DNA from: Phylloscopus collybita
Taxonomy: Eukaryota > Chordata > Aves > Passeriformes > Phylloscopidae
Direction of reading: 5' to 3'
Assembly: GCA_027886175.1 (NCBI GenBank)
Contig: JAJNNQ010000011.1
Coordinates: 5,642,001 to 5,706,000 of the forward strand
Length of the DNA: 64,000 bases
Shown: piece by piece, positions 11,570 through 22,855 of the stretch
Position numbering within the stretch: position 1 is the first letter of the stretch
Layout: every line of letters starts with the position of its first letter
Notes under the pieces: model-generated
Told to the model about the DNA's origin: nothing
The model's database searches: none
What the model saw: only the letters and a program-made list of their open reading frames with translations
Program-made: the position numbers and the translations under genes

Positions 11570-12108
11570 GGCACTGACAGAAATGGCAGCGTGATAAATC
11601 GATTTTATATCCTAGGCCTTAGCAAAATACTGAAATGGAGACTGCACAATGCTAAAATGCTTTTGTAATGTAACAATTTTAACTGATTTTTATATTATAA
11701 CCGACTCAGAGAATGGTATAAAACAATTCTGTCATTTCCCACAGCTGCAGGCTGGTGATAACAGTGACAGAAACCAAAGAAACAGAAACAGAATCCGGAG
11801 AAGAATTTATTGATTCTTGATTGTGGAACAACAGGGTGGGACCAGGAGATGAAATCAAATATATGGATCTGATTTATGGGATGTCCTGCAGACAAGTCAG
11901 AGGTTAAAACCAAACAAGAGAGTTCCTGGAACATCCAAAGCTCACAGGAATGTTGGAATGATGCCCGAACTCACGGATGTGTGTGTGCCCCAGCAATGGA
12001 GCCGTGCACAGAGAACATTGTTCTAAAACACCCCAGCCCTGGATATTGTCCCTTTTCCATCCCTGGTTAAACTTGTAACAATTCCAAAGAGTGAGCTTTG
12101 TTTTTCAC
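11570..12108 (+). mobile_element. Old L4-family LTR fragment
   Basis: This holds GACAGAAATGGCAGCGTGATAA, TATA-like GGTATAAAAC near 11715, and a body alignable by eye with 4290-4798, ending near TTTGTTTTTCAC. It follows copy 1 directly. Confidence 0.4.
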
Positions 12109-12502
12109 CCCCGGCTGTGATTTGGGGGGCCGGGGGGGTCCCGGGCAGCCCCCGCCACCCCCGATCACGGCCCCGCTGCTGAGCACTGACCCCGCCCCGG
12201 GGGGCACCGGGACCCCCCAAAATCCGCACCCGCAGCCCCTGCAGTGGAGCTGGGGCCTGGAGAGGCTCCTGGAACAGAGGCCCTTGTGCCCTGTGCCCGT
12301 CCCCTCCCCGACTCTAGGGTGGTGCCGTGCCTGCACACTCTGCCTGTCCTCTGTCCCTGTCCCTGTTCCTGTCCCTGTCCCCCCCTTGCTGTCACCCCGG
12401 CTGTGGCAGCGGCGGGCGCGGGGGCTGAGGGGCCGCACCCGGACCCGTCTGTTCCTCGAGTGTCACCCGGGCACGACCTCCCCCGGAGTGTCCCCAGCGG
12501 CC
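12109..12502 (+). promoter_or_regulatory. GC-rich 5' region of helical gene copy 2
   Basis: CpG- and C-run-rich sequence with a CCCTGTCCCTGT tandem repeat at 12352-12385. It ends in the same GGAGTGTCCCCAGCGG leader that precedes ATG in copy 1. The shared leader supports the start choice in both copies. Confidence 0.35.
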
Positions 12503-13969
12503 ATGGAGCCTCGAGAGGTGAGACAATCCCGGCGCGGGGTGGGGGAGGGGACGGGGACAGAGGGGACACGGGGTCGGCAGGAGGGGACAGGGGTCCCAAA
12601 GGGGACAGGAGGGTGTGGCGAGAAGAGGGGAGTTGACAGAGGGGTGGAGGGCACCGAGGGTGCAGAGGGGACAGAGAGGGTGGCAGCGGGTGGCACAGGG
12701 GACAATGGAGGTGGCAGAGGAGTGGGGGACAGCAGGGGGTGGCAGGGGCGTGGCAGAGGGCACAGGGGGTCGCAAAGGGGACAGGAGGGTGTGGCAGGAA
12801 GGGAGTAGGTGACAGAGGGGTGGAGGGGACCAAGGGTGGCAGAGGGGACATTGGGGTGTGGCAAGGGGTGGCAGACAGGACGAGGAGGTGGCAGATGGGA
12901 CACGGGGGGTGACAGAGGGGCCGGCTGAGCTCTGCAGGGAGGGGACAAAGGGCACCCCTGGAGGGGACAGGGGCCACTCCAGGAGGCCACAAATGCCACG
13001 AGGTCCCTAACCTGTCTCCTGTCCCCTCCCCAGGTGCTGGAGGCGCTGGTAGACGAGGTGGCCACCCTGGGTGCTCTGGTGGCCACTGTGGCCCTGCTGG
13101 ACTGTGACCTGCTGCGGGCTGTGTCCCCAAGGTCCCTGCGCGCAGCCCTGAGGAAATTCACCTGGACCCTCCGTTGCACCCTGTGCCACTGCAGTGTCAC
13201 CTCCCTGGGCCAGCGCGATGTCACCTCCCTGCGCCAGGCCCTGGCCGCCCTCGAGGCCGCCCCGGGGGCCACCTCGGCCCATGCCCATGTGAGAGCCGCG
13301 GCCAGCGCCTGGCAGGAGTCGGTGGCCGCGCTCACGGAGCGCTGGGACCGGCTGGCCGGGGAGGCCACCGAGCTCCACGAGGGCTGGGAGGGCGCAGACA
13401 CCAGGTATGCGCAGCCAAAGGTGGTCCTGGGGCTGCTTTGGCACTTGGAGGCGACATGTGCCAAAGCCACCCTGTTCCCCTGGGAGCTGCTGCGCCAGCT
13501 CAGGGACATCGGGGCTGCCCTGGAGGAGACAGGGGAGGCTTCTGCTGATGTTCCTGATGCCTTGGTGGCCGCGGTGGCTGAGACCAAGTGGCTGTGGGAG
13601 GCCAGCGCCCGTCTGACCACACATCATCTGCTGGGGATACTTGGGGACATCCATGCCCTCGTTGTGAGTCCCCTTGACAGCCCCGGTGGCCACGCGGCGG
13701 CCGAGCGGTGCCAAAGAGCCATCGAGGACATCCCGAGGCTGCTGCAGGCACAGCGATGTCCCGTTGTTGTGGCGGTGACGCCATTGGGGACCGCAGTGGT
13801 GTCACGGATCCTCTCCTCCCTCCCTGCACGGTGTTTGAGACAAATTTGGGGAATCTTCTGGAAATTTTCATTGAAACTGTTCCAAATCCTGATTCTTGTG
13901 GTGATGTCACTGTGGACACTTGGGGACACACAAGAACACATATTGTCACTCAGGGACATTCAGGGATAG
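12503..13969 (+). CDS. Helical two-exon gene, copy 2, open frame
   Basis: Family not recognised. Exon 1 (12503-12517) encodes MEPRE. A 516-bp minisatellite intron follows, and exon 2 (13034-13969) gives a 316-residue product. Repeated amphipathic helices are seen: EVATLGALVATVALL, LRAALRKFTWTLR, TSLRQALAALEAAPG, AWQESVAALTERWDRL, LWEASARLTTHHLLGILGDI, ERCQRAIEDIPRLLQ. The segment matching copy 1 residues about 120-215, including the acidic run, is missing here. The last 30 or so residues read into what is 3' UTR in the tail relics at 16595 and 53000, so the ancestral stop was probably earlier. No signal peptide, transmembrane segment or catalytic motif is seen. Function unknown. Confidence 0.65.
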
Positions 13970-14159
13970 TCAGGACTACTCAGGGACCCTTGGGGACACT
14001 CCAGGATGCTCAGGGACACTTGGGAACACGCAGGGATGCAGGGGCAGGGGCTGAATAAGCCCCCTCAATGCCTTGCAGAAGAGGCAGCAGAGCTGGGTTA
14101 TAAATGACAATATCAATGACAAAATCAATGACAAAATCAATGACAATATCAATGACAAT
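13970..14159 (+). repeat. 3' region of copy 2: GGGGACACTC repeats and 12-bp microsatellite
   Basis: CAGGGACACTTGGGGACAC units run to about 14060. Four to five units of ATCAATGACAAA follow at 14100-14159. Shorter versions of the latter occur at 16925, 33790 and 53280. Confidence 0.6.
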
Positions 14160-14444
14160 ACAATATTGGCTTTCACATTCCTGTATAAGCTTTTGCACGT
14201 TGTTATTGATCCCAGTAATTTTGATATGGTGCAATTTATAATTCCTTTCAGTTGGTTTTGGTATAACACTATCTATCAGTTTATGTGTGCACTGCATAGC
14301 CGACAGAAATGGCAGTGTAATAAATCATTACAGTATTGTAGGCCTTAGCAAAATATTAAAATAGAGACTGCACAATGCTAACATGCTTTTATATTTTAAG
14401 TATTAGAACTAACTTTTATATTAAACTAATTCAGAGAATGCTGT
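14160..14444 (+). mobile_element. L4-family LTR fragment
   Basis: This begins AATATTGGCTTTCACATTCC, aligning with the L4 start at 4110. It ends where an L2 LTR is inserted (TGTCTTAGTTTG at 14445). Confidence 0.4.
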
Positions 14445-15513
14445 TGTCTTAGTTTGAAAGACAGGTGTGTGCCAGGGAGAGATGGAGACTCCCTCGGAAT
14501 GGAGAATGTAAACTCCCTCCCTCTGAATTATTATAATTTTGAAAATTCAGGGGCTCTCAGGCGCAGCTATGGGGACAGGAATCACAGTTCTTTCCTGGTG
14601 TGTATAACCAGGCAAACAAACCCCACCACCCACAGCATTGATAACAAACAGAACCAGGAGCCCAGGAACAGCTTCCCTGAGCGCGGCACTTTCCCCTGGG
14701 GTGCAGTTCCGGGCACAGCCGGCAGGGGCGCTGGTGGCTCCCGGTGGGCAGGGCAGGTGCGATGATCCCCCCGCGGCTGCAGGGGGCGCTGTGGCGCGGG
14801 CTCGGGGAGCGCGCGGTGATGGCGGCTTTGTCCGGGACGGGAAGGGATGGAGGAGAGGCTTTGCTTCCCAGAGCCCTGGGGCTGCCCATCCCAGTGCCCC
14901 TGCAGGACTCTCGGCAGCAGCAAGCTGGGCCAGCAAGATGTCCCAGCAGTGTGAAAAACAATGCTTCACCTTGTTCTATTAATTTATAAGTTTAATAAAA
15001 AGAAAATAAAATAGAATAAAATAGACAATAAGGAGACAAAAATGATAGCTTCTCAACTGAGGGTGAAAAGCAACACACGGCCCATTCCAAATTTCTTGGT
15101 ATTTAAACGTCCTGGTGTTACATATTTAAATAAGCTAATGCATGATTCAAATATTCATTTTGGTTTCAAGACCCGCCTAAGCATACAGTTTATCTGTGGG
15201 ATACCACACAGTCTAGATGTATGTTGTAAATCTGCCTTCCGAAGATGCAAACTCTCAAAGGCTTAATTGTTCTTTATCAGAAATCTTTAGTTGAGGAATA
15301 CCAAATGGCCCTTCTGTCTTCTATCTAGTTGAGGAGTTAAAAAAGAAAACCAACAACCCCCATCTCTACTTTGTTACAATCTGAAAATATACCTTCATTA
15401 CATTTTTAAATTTCACAAATAAAAGGAAATACAGTACAACATTCTTACACTATATGTATAACATTCATTTCAATATTTTTAAAAAGCCAACTCCAAAATG
15501 TGCATTTATAACA
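14445..15513. mobile_element. LTR family L2, copy 1
   Basis: Bounded TGTCTTAGTTTGAAAGACAG ... GCATTTATAACA. The first 130 bp are shared with families L3 and the 56603 element. It contains a CpG-rich core at 14690-14900. Near-identical copies lie inverted at 35175-36234 and direct at 50846-51915. Confidence 0.6.
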
Positions 15514-16594
15514 GTCCCAAAAGGATCCTCTCCCTGCACTGCTAACACAGGCACAGACCCCTCGGACAAGTCCAGGCTTGTTTCAGGCAGCGTAGGACCC
15601 AGGGTAAATGTAGCAAGATGAATCCTGCATGGCTCCTTCAGAGGGGTTGGATGAATCAGTGGAGAAAGGAAACGGATCTGCCTCAGGAGTCTTGTCCAGA
15701 GATTTTATTCCAGTTACAGCAGCACTTCTGAACCGTGTGACTGCCCTGAGCAGAACCCCGACCATGTGCCTGTGCTGGGTTTTCACCTGGGAGAGGGGGA
15801 AGGGGGAGGGCACACAGCCTACCTACCAGAGAGGGACAGGGCGTGACCCGAGGGCTAAAGGGCAGCCTAAAGGTCAAATCACCTGTGAGGAGGGGTGGGC
15901 CCTCTCTGCCGGGGCCAATTCCTTCCATGGGCAGCCCCTGCAGAATCTCAGGTTGCTTGGTAAACCCGGTGTATTATAATCATTCCCTCAGGGTTGGCTG
16001 GGAAAAACCTACCCCGGGGGAGGGGAAGAATCTCCAAAAGGGAGCCCACCTTGAAAACCTTAAAGGCACACCACAACACCTGTTCATGTTAAAGGACGTT
16101 AATTACTTACCTGTTATTGATGATTTCACTCCATTGATCCCCTTCCATTGTACACCGGTATCCATTTCCCGTCGGGAACCACTGCCACTGCTCCCCAAGA
16201 TGGCGCACATGCAAATGAGGGGACACCAGGGAACGATGGGACAATATTTCAGGGTAACGACCCCAAAGGCAACGAGCCATTACAACACCAAAGACTGAAA
16301 GTGACTTCTTCAGCTGAGGAGAACAGTGGTGAACATCAGGCTACCAACTAAAGACCTCCGACTCCTCGCCATGACCGGACAGTACCGGGCCAGTGTGACA
16401 GCCCCGGACCAGGACCCTACAAGTGACTTCCCAGGGACTCTGGTGGGGACGGGAGCCCCAGCTCTGCCGTGTCCTCCTCGGCGCCGTCCAGCGGGAGCAG
16501 CGGCCGTGTGCGCGACCCCTCTGGCCCCCACCCAGCGCTGTTTTTCAATAAAGGCCTTTTCAAAGGAGCTGGTCTGCTGGCCCCATTCTTAACA
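15514..16594. mobile_element. Unassigned segment ending in an LTR-like polyadenylation region
   Basis: On the + strand it ends with CTGTTTTTCAATAAAGGCC and terminates TTCTTAACA, typical of an LTR end. On the minus strand an exon-like open stretch (about 16310-16111) ends at a strong donor AATAACAG/GTAAGTAATT. A second open stretch after CTCTCCCAG ends YPGSYAA-stop at 15583. The two do not join in frame. Nearly identical copies are at 34094-35174 (inverted) and 51916-52996. Confidence 0.4.
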
Positions 16595-16925
16595 GCTTGG
16601 GGACATCATTGGGGTGATGGCATCATCGGGAACATGGCTGGTGTCACTTGTCCCCTCCCCTCTCCCTGCACAGTGTTTGAGACAAATCAGGGAATTTTCT
16701 GGAGATTTTCATTGAAACTGTCCCAAATCCTGATGGGAATTCCTGGGGTGACCTCACTGGGGACACTCAGGGACACTTGGGGACACTTGGAGATACTCAG
16801 GAAACATACCGGGAAACTTGGGGACACTCAGAGGTGTTCAGGGACACTCAGGGGCACTTGAGGATACTCAGGGATGCAGGGGCAGGGGGTGAATGAGCCC
16901 CCTCGCTGCCTGGAGCACAGGGGAT
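16595..16925 (+). pseudogene. 3' tail relic of the helical gene family
   Basis: TGGTGTCACTTGTCCCCTCC followed by GTGTTTGAGACAAATC aligns with 13795-13870 of copy 2, and GGGGACACTCAGG repeats follow. The coding body is absent. The LTR-like end at 16594 abuts it directly. Confidence 0.55.
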
Positions 16926-17260
16926 TATCAATGACAATGTAAATGACAATATCAATGACAATACAATATTGCCTTATGCATTCACATGTCAGCTTTTGCA
17001 CGTTGCCATTGATCACAATGATTTTGATTCGGTGCAATTTATAATTCCTTTCAGTTGCTTTTTGGTATAACATTATCAGTTCGTGTGTGCACTGCATAGC
17101 CGACAGAAATGGCAGTGTAATAAATTGATTTTATATCACAGGGCTTAGAAAAATATTAGAAGAGATACTGCACAATGCTGAAATGCTTTTATAGTATAAA
17201 TATTATAGCTAACTTTTATATAATAACTGATTTTTACATTTTATCTAACTCAGAGAATGG
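16926..17260 (+). mobile_element. L4-family LTR fragment after tail relic
   Basis: AATGACAATATCAATGACAA microsatellite, then the L4 body as at 14160-14444. It is interrupted at 17261 by an L3 LTR. Confidence 0.4.
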
Positions 17261-18102
17261 TGCTAGTTTGAAAGACAGGTGTGTGCCAGGGAAAGCCAGA
17301 GCCTCCTTTGGAAAGGAGAATGTAAAGTCCCTGTCTCCAAATTACTATAATTCAGAAAATTCAGGGGCTCTCAGGCAAAGAAATGGGGATAGGACACGAT
17401 GCCGGTGTCCCTCAGCCCAGCCAGCTCCCGGCACCGGCGCCAGGAGTGGGCTGCCCCCAGAAAGCCAGGCAATCCGGGGTGCAGCTGCAGGGCACAGCTG
17501 CTCTATAGCACAGGTGGCACGCGTCCAGGGCAGGGACAAGGGACAGGGAGAGGCCTTCTGTGTGATTTCCAAAGGTGTTTATTGCCCAGAGGGTCAGGGA
17601 CAGAAAAAGGCACAGAACCTGGGCTTGCAGGGGCTGATAAGTGGGGGAGGTCTGGGGAGAGGATACAATTTCCAACCAATGAGGGTGACATGGGGGAGGA
17701 ACATAAGGCGGGGAGGACAATGCACAGAGCAATGAAAGAACACAAGGGGAGGGAACAGTTTAAACCACCCACTGGGGCGTCGAAGGTTGGGGGATTGACA
17801 GGGAAGGGTCTGGAAGAAGGGGCAGGGTGAGGGAAGGATTGACAATTCTGTAGGAGGAGGGAAGGACAGGTCTAGGGAAGACAGACAGGGCAAAACCAAC
17901 AATACAGGGGGAAAGGAACAATCCATTAGGGATAAAATATACTGTAACAATACAAAATATGGGTGGTGTATAAAACTTATCATTACAACTGAACTGCAAT
18001 TGGAAACACAATAAAATCCACCATAACAACAGATAAACATCTCCCCAGCTGCTTTCAACACATCAAACAGAACACACATTTTTGGTTGCATAACCCAAGA
18101 CA
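17261..18102 (-). mobile_element. LTR family L3, copy 1
   Basis: Plus-strand ends are TGCTAGTTTGAAAGACAGG and CATAACCCAAGACA. On the minus strand it has TGATAAG-type TATA context, then GGCAATAAACACC as polyadenylation signal, so sense is minus. Copies are at 32660-33500 (+ sense) and 53613-54385 (truncated). Confidence 0.6.
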
Positions 18103-18194
18103 TCCATTCTTGGATTTGGGGGTTCCAGGCCCCTCTTGTCCATTCTGAGGGTCTCATCTCTCCTTTCCCTTAATTCAGGCACCTCCTGGCAGCT

Positions 18195-18458
18195 TTATCC
18201 TGCAAAGAATCCATGAGTTTGGGGATTTTTGGGGGACAGTTTTGGAGAGAGACAGCTCTGTCTGTCTTTCCTCTCAGTCTTGCGGCCTCTCAGCTGCCCC
18301 CAACACCCTGGGGCTGCTGGGATTTCCCTCCTGGGGACAAGGACCTTCATTCCCTTCCAGGAGCCCAATGCCCAGCTGGGGCTCCAGGTCAGGGGCTCCT
18401 TGAGCAGCTGCCCCAGAACCTCCCCCAGGGTCTCCCAGTGCTGCCGGAGCCGCTCGGC
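18195..18458 (-). pseudogene. Orphan exon-like frame with WETLGEVLGQLLKEP
   Basis: After a plausible acceptor (GGGGACCCCAG/GCCGAG) there is an 87-codon open frame. It starts AERLRQHWETLGEVLGQLL, is followed by a basic middle and ends HGFFAG-stop. The first 20 residues look like an amphipathic helix. The inverted counterpart at 32304-32699 keeps the frame but has lost the stop. The parent gene was not recognised, and no upstream exon was found. Confidence 0.4.
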
Positions 18459-18499
18459 CTGGGGTCCCCAAAGCCCTCAGCAAGCCCCAAGTCCCTCCC

Positions 18500-18790
18500 A
18501 GGAACCCTCAACTCCCTCACACCCAGCATCCCCCACAGCCCCTGCAACTTCCCCCCATGGCACCGGCCATGGCCATGTCCCCACATGTCACTGGCCGTGT
18601 CCCACCATGGCCTCACCCATGGCTGTCTCCCCACCGCGTTTCCATCCCTGTCATTGTCCCCCACATCTCCATCTGAGCCTGTGTCCCCCTGTGTCCCCAG
18701 GAATGGCCACGTCCCCCTCCATGTCCATGTGTCCCCACGTCACTCTCCATGTCTATGTCCCCCCATGTCCTCACCCAGGTCTTAGTTCAA
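18500..18790. repeat. CCATGG-rich minisatellite
   Basis: Repeats of the type CCCACATGTCACTGGCC / CCATGTCCCC. The inverted copy is at 31985-32230. Part of this same unit is found inside ERV remnants at 29258-29400 and 47427-47572. Confidence 0.6.
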
Positions 18791-19397
18791 TGTCCTTATT
18801 TTTACCCCAGTGTTAGATTTTTTTAAAGGGATGAAGGGAAATGAAAAGCAAATCATTCTTTGCAAAAGCAAAAGAAAAGGATTTCTGTGTCCATGCCAGC
18901 TAAGGATCCACGTGCTTGTGAGGGAGGGAAGAACCTTTTTTGAAGGGGTTTCCACCCCACTGTCTCTGAAACCTTGATCTTTGCCTCAGTTCATCACCAT
19001 CTGACTACAGAAGACGCCTTAAGGCAATGGGAAATCAAAATCACGGAATCCCTGAGGTTGGAAAAGACCTCCAAGACCATCCAGTATTCCTTGAGGCCAC
19101 CAGAAGACAGCATTGAACACAAAAGATTTTCTGGGTTTGAAATCCAACAAATCCACTCTCCCCAAGGAATTCCCAGTGTCGGTCTGTGTCCCGATGGATG
19201 TTCCTGCCCCTGTGTTCATCCAGGTGCTCACAGGGAGCCAGGAAGATGTGGAGCTCCCCCAGCCAGGTGTCTTCCCAACAGGGATAACCAGGGATCTACC
19301 CAACAGGGGTCACTGGGGATCATCCAACGCCGATCCTCCCAGGGGGAATGGAGCTGGAGCAGCGCACGAAGCTCTTCTTGCTCTCTAAGGGCTTCCC
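18791..19397 (-). other. 3' flank of Z3
   Basis: AT-richer stretch to 19020, then the ZNF-family flank with the CR1-like TGAGGTTGGAAAAGACCTCC at 19052-19071. The relic finger after the stop is decayed by a deletion (CCCTTAGAGAGCAAGAAG). That deletion is shared only with Z5. Confidence 0.5.
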
Positions 19398-20165
19398 TTA
19401 GTGGTGCCTCCGTTGGTGTGTGGTCAAGGCTGAGCTCTGTGAGAAGGTCTTCCCACACTCAGGACACTCGTAGGGCCTCTCCCCGGTGTGGATGCGCCGG
19501 TGCCTGATGAGGTGTGAGTTGCGCTTGAAGCCCTTCCTGCAGTCGGGGCAGCGGAAGGGCCTCTCCTCCGTGTGAATCCGCTGATGTAGGAGAAGATTGG
19601 AGCTCCTCTGAAACCTCTTCCCACACTGGGGACACTCGTAGGGCCTCTCCCCGGTGTGGATGCGCTGGTGGTTTCTCAGGTCAGAGCTCTTTCCAAAGCC
19701 CTTCCCACATTCCAAGCAGGTGTAGAGCCCTTCCCCAGTGTGGATCACCTGGTGCTGGATCAGGGCTGAGCTATCTCTGAAGCTCTTCCCACACTCCCCA
19801 CACTTGTAGGGCTTTTCCCCACTGTGAATCATCTGGTGTTTCCTAAGATTGCCCTTCTGGCTGAAGCTCATCCCACACTCCCCACACTCATAGGGCCGTT
19901 CCCCAGTGTGGATCCTCTGGTGCTGGATCAGCTTGGACCTGCAGCTGAAGCCCTTCCCACATTCCAAGCACGTGTGGGGCTTCTCCCCTCCATCAGCCTT
20001 CTCCTCTGGCTCTGAGCTCCGGCTGGATCTCCGGCTGCCCTCCTGGCACAGGGGGGGTCTTTCCTCCTCGCAGCTCCCTGGGCTGGGTTTGCAGCCCCTC
20101 CTCCTGCAGGATCTCCGGGGCTTTTCCCCCTCCTCCATCCGGACACTCCTTGGGAATGAAAAATC
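19398..20165 (-). CDS. Z3: C2H2 zinc-finger protein, 7 fingers
   Basis: Likely a nuclear DNA-binding protein. The acceptor AAACCAG/GATTTT is at 20166/20165 and ATG at 20138, giving 246 residues. The N-terminal box differs slightly ([27 protein letters not shown]). Seven intact C2H2 fingers follow, with the atypical linker HTGEGLY before finger 4. The penultimate finger has DCRKGF where Z1 has NCGKGF. Stop is TAA. An alpha-type upstream exon in phase 0 lies at 20480-20695. Z3 is the left-arm partner of Z5 in the large palindrome, sharing its last finger and the decayed post-stop finger. Confidence 0.9.
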   Translation of the reverse strand, partial: DFSFPRSVRMEEGEKPRRSCRRRGCKPSPGSCEEERPPLCQEGSRRSSRSSEPEEKADGGEKPHTCLECGKGFSCRSKLIQHQRIHTGERPYECGECGMSFSQKGNLRKHQMIHSGEKPYKCGECGKSFRDSSALIQHQVIHTGEGLYTCLECGKGFGKSSDLRNHQRIHTGERPYECPQCGKRFQRSSNLLLHQRIHTEERPFRCPDCRKGFKRNSHLIRHRRIHTGERPYECPECGKTFSQSSALTTHQRRHH

Positions 20166-20267
20166 CTGGTTTGGGGAGAAAATAAGAGGAGAGCGCCTTA
20201 GGCTGGGGGTTCCTCCATGCCCAAGTTCCTCTCAGGAAATCATTGGGCACCTTGTGTCTGTAAGAAC

Positions 20268-20455
20268 CTCCAAAACACCAAGATTCAGCCCAAAAGTCCT
20301 CCAAATATCAAGAACACAGATCAAAAACTCCCCAAACACCAAGACTCAGACAAAACCTCTTCTAAAACATAAAGGTTCAGCCCCATGCAAAAACCCAAAG
20401 CACCAACATTTAGCCCAATAAAGCTCAGAAACACCAAGATTCACTCCCATGAAAA
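20268..20455. repeat. 31-bp-period array, six units, upstream of Z3
   Basis: Same order of units as at 2279-2464, with a 2-bp length change in the second unit. Confidence 0.75.
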
Positions 20456-20479
20456 TCCCGGATCCCCCTCCCTGGTCAC

Positions 20480-20695
20480 CTGCTGCATGTGGGGGGGCAG
20501 CGCTCCTGGGGCTGGGGGAAGCTGCAGATCCAGGGAGGGGTAGAACCTTGTGCTGCCTCCTCTTCCTGCTCCTCCTCCTCCTCCTCCTGTGACCCTACTC
20601 TTCCTCACACTCCTCTTCCTCCTACTGTTTCTCCTTCTCCTGCACAATCCCACCTTCTCCTCCCACGTGCATCCTTCCACCATTTTGTTCTTCAT
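20480..20695 (-). CDS. Candidate 5' coding exon of Z3 (alpha cassette)
   Basis: 72 codons from ATG 20695 to donor CAGCAG/GTGACC. It is one glycine codon longer than at Z1, so frame is preserved despite repeat-length change. The same reservation applies: it is antisense to a polypyrimidine tract. Confidence 0.35.
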
Positions 20696-20735
20696 CCCTG
20701 CTTCTCAGTCCCTTCTCCTCCTGTCCCCAGGATTG

Positions 20736-22082
20736 ACTGGGGACCCGAGAGTGTCCAGGAGACAGACGAGTGACAGATCAGGGCGGTCTGGGAAGAGTCA
20801 GCAGGGAGAGAGCACTGAAAATCCCATCAGGGAGGACACTGGGATCTTCAGGGAGGAAACATGGCAGGGCACCCATGCAGGGTGGAAAAGGGAAAGCCAG
20901 GAAGGGGTCCCTGCAAAAGGGAGGATGATCTCAAAATATCGCTGAAAGGTCTCAGGAGAGATTGTTAAGGCAGTTTGCACATTCTCCCAGAGGTAATTAA
21001 GGACATGGACACCCGGGGGGGCAATGAGGGAAGTCAAGAAGGGATTTGGACAACAGGGGAAGGATGGTGTTGGTGTGCTGGGAAGGGAAAGGGTGAAGGG
21101 GAATGTGCAGGAATATGGTGAAGGCAAGAAGCAGCAGCAGGAATCGCTGTGGGAAGAAAAAGGATGATGGAAAAGAGGAAGAAGATGGGAAATGGGGATT
21201 CCACCTGCAAGGATCGAGATTATCCTTGAAGGACTTTGCTTGGGTCCCTGCAGAAATGAATGCTTTTGCAGAAAGTTCAGCAGCTGTCAGAGGATGAGCA
21301 TCCACAGGCACTCAGGGGGGCTGCAGGAGGGGCAGAAGAAGCCCCTGCAGCACTTGGTCACAAAGGCACAGCAGGGGAAGAAGGCAAGAAGGGAGGAGGA
21401 AAAGGCCAAGGGGAAGGCAAAGGCCATGGCAGAGTTTTACAGCCCCTGAGGGATCAAGCCCAGGGCCCAAGGGGGCCCCAGCACCCAGGGCACCGGCTCG
21501 GCCACAAGGACCTGGCAGAGGCATTGCCCTCCTGGGCAGGGGACAGCCCACCCAAACAGCCCCTGGCAAGGAATCAGGCTTCCAGCTGCAGGCCACAAGG
21601 ACACTGCAAGCAATAATTACATTACAGGATGTACTCCAAATAAGAACCAAGCAGACAGATCCAGCCCCTCAGTCTGGCCCACCAATCCACTCAAACCAAG
21701 AGCACAACATTTCACCATGGGATGGGATCAGATTATCCATGAGCAGAAGGAGGAGCACAGTGTGGAAAATTAAATGACTCAAGATGCAGCTGGCAAAGAG
21801 ATGACAATGGAAAAGTGGTGAAACAGAGAACAAAGGAAATAAGAAAGCAGCTCATGTTCCGGCCCAAACATGGAAAGGATGGGAATGGGACACGGTGTCG
21901 GGGTTCCCTGGAACACCAGGGGTTAAACGAATGCTCTTCCTCCTCTTCTGTGCTACAGCAACTCTCATCTTTGGGCCATGCAGGACACCTTGCTGAGTGC
22001 AGCTTATTCAGCAGCTGAGCAAGGGGATGCAGGTGGCAGCCAGGCCTCCTGAGCCACAAACGGCTACAAAAGGACAGGGAAT
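20736..22082 (+). mobile_element. ERV remnant (gag end joined to env-like tail) in Z3 unit
   Basis: Very similar to 2739-4089. Charged gag frame at 21236-21600, then the jump to the LQDVLQIRTKQTD-type frame at about 21612. Antisense to Z3 and non-functional. Confidence 0.5.
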
Positions 22083-22855
22083 TGTTGAAAATGACCCGAG
22101 AATATTGGCTTTCACATTTGGGTGCTGGTCTTTATCTGTGGTTATTGATTGTAAGCACAGTGCAGTTTAGAATCCCTTTGAGCTGCTTGCTCATTTAACC
22201 TCATTGCTCATTTGAAGTCTGCACCGTGTAACTCATGGAAGCAGCAGTGGGATGAGTATTTGATGTTGATGTAGACACCTGACAGCTTCTAGAACTGATC
22301 ATGGGATGAATGTATTGTACTGTAGGCCTTGGCAAAATAGAAAATGGTCCAATACTTGTGTGCAACCCAGAGAACTGGATAAAGCACTCAGGTTGTTTCC
22401 CACAGCTGCTGACTGACCTCTCCAAGGGATGAGATAAGGGCCACACAAACCAGAGCAGCAGAGAAGAATGAGAGAAGAGTTTGTGAACTGTTCGCTCTCT
22501 GGGAAGTGGGAAACAACAGGATGAGGCCACAAGAAGAAATAAAAGAGATTGACCTGATCTGGAGGATATTACATAGATACGGCACAGGATGTGATGTCGA
22601 TAAGCCAGAGCAGACAACAAAATAAAGAAAAGTTTCTATAACATCAAAAGCTGCCTAGAATGTTTGACCAGCACATGAAACTCATGAATATGTATGTACC
22701 TCAGTAAAGGAACAGCACAGAGATAAGGCTGCCTTAATTTGCAGGGTGTTCCTTGGATGATGGCCAGGAACACACCAGCACTGGACATTGTCCCTGTTTT
22801 TTCCCTTATTGGACTTTTGTAAAATATTCTAAGACTGAGCTTTCGTTTTTCCAGA
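22083..22855 (+). mobile_element. L4 LTR-like segment, Z3 unit
   Basis: Starts TGTTGAAAATGACC. AATAAAAG near 22540. Carries a stretch (AACACACCAGCACTGGACATTG, 22769-22790) missing from the Z1 copy. Confidence 0.5.

Noticed and set aside
9865..13620. Long minus-strand frames across the helical genes
   Set aside because: Proline/serine-rich shadows of GC-rich coding and minisatellite intron sequence; they cross well-supported introns on the + strand.
15583..16111. Two-exon gene joining the 16111 donor to the CTCTCCCAG acceptor near 15785
   Set aside because: The phases do not match; the join gives an immediate stop, so the two segments are reported separately.
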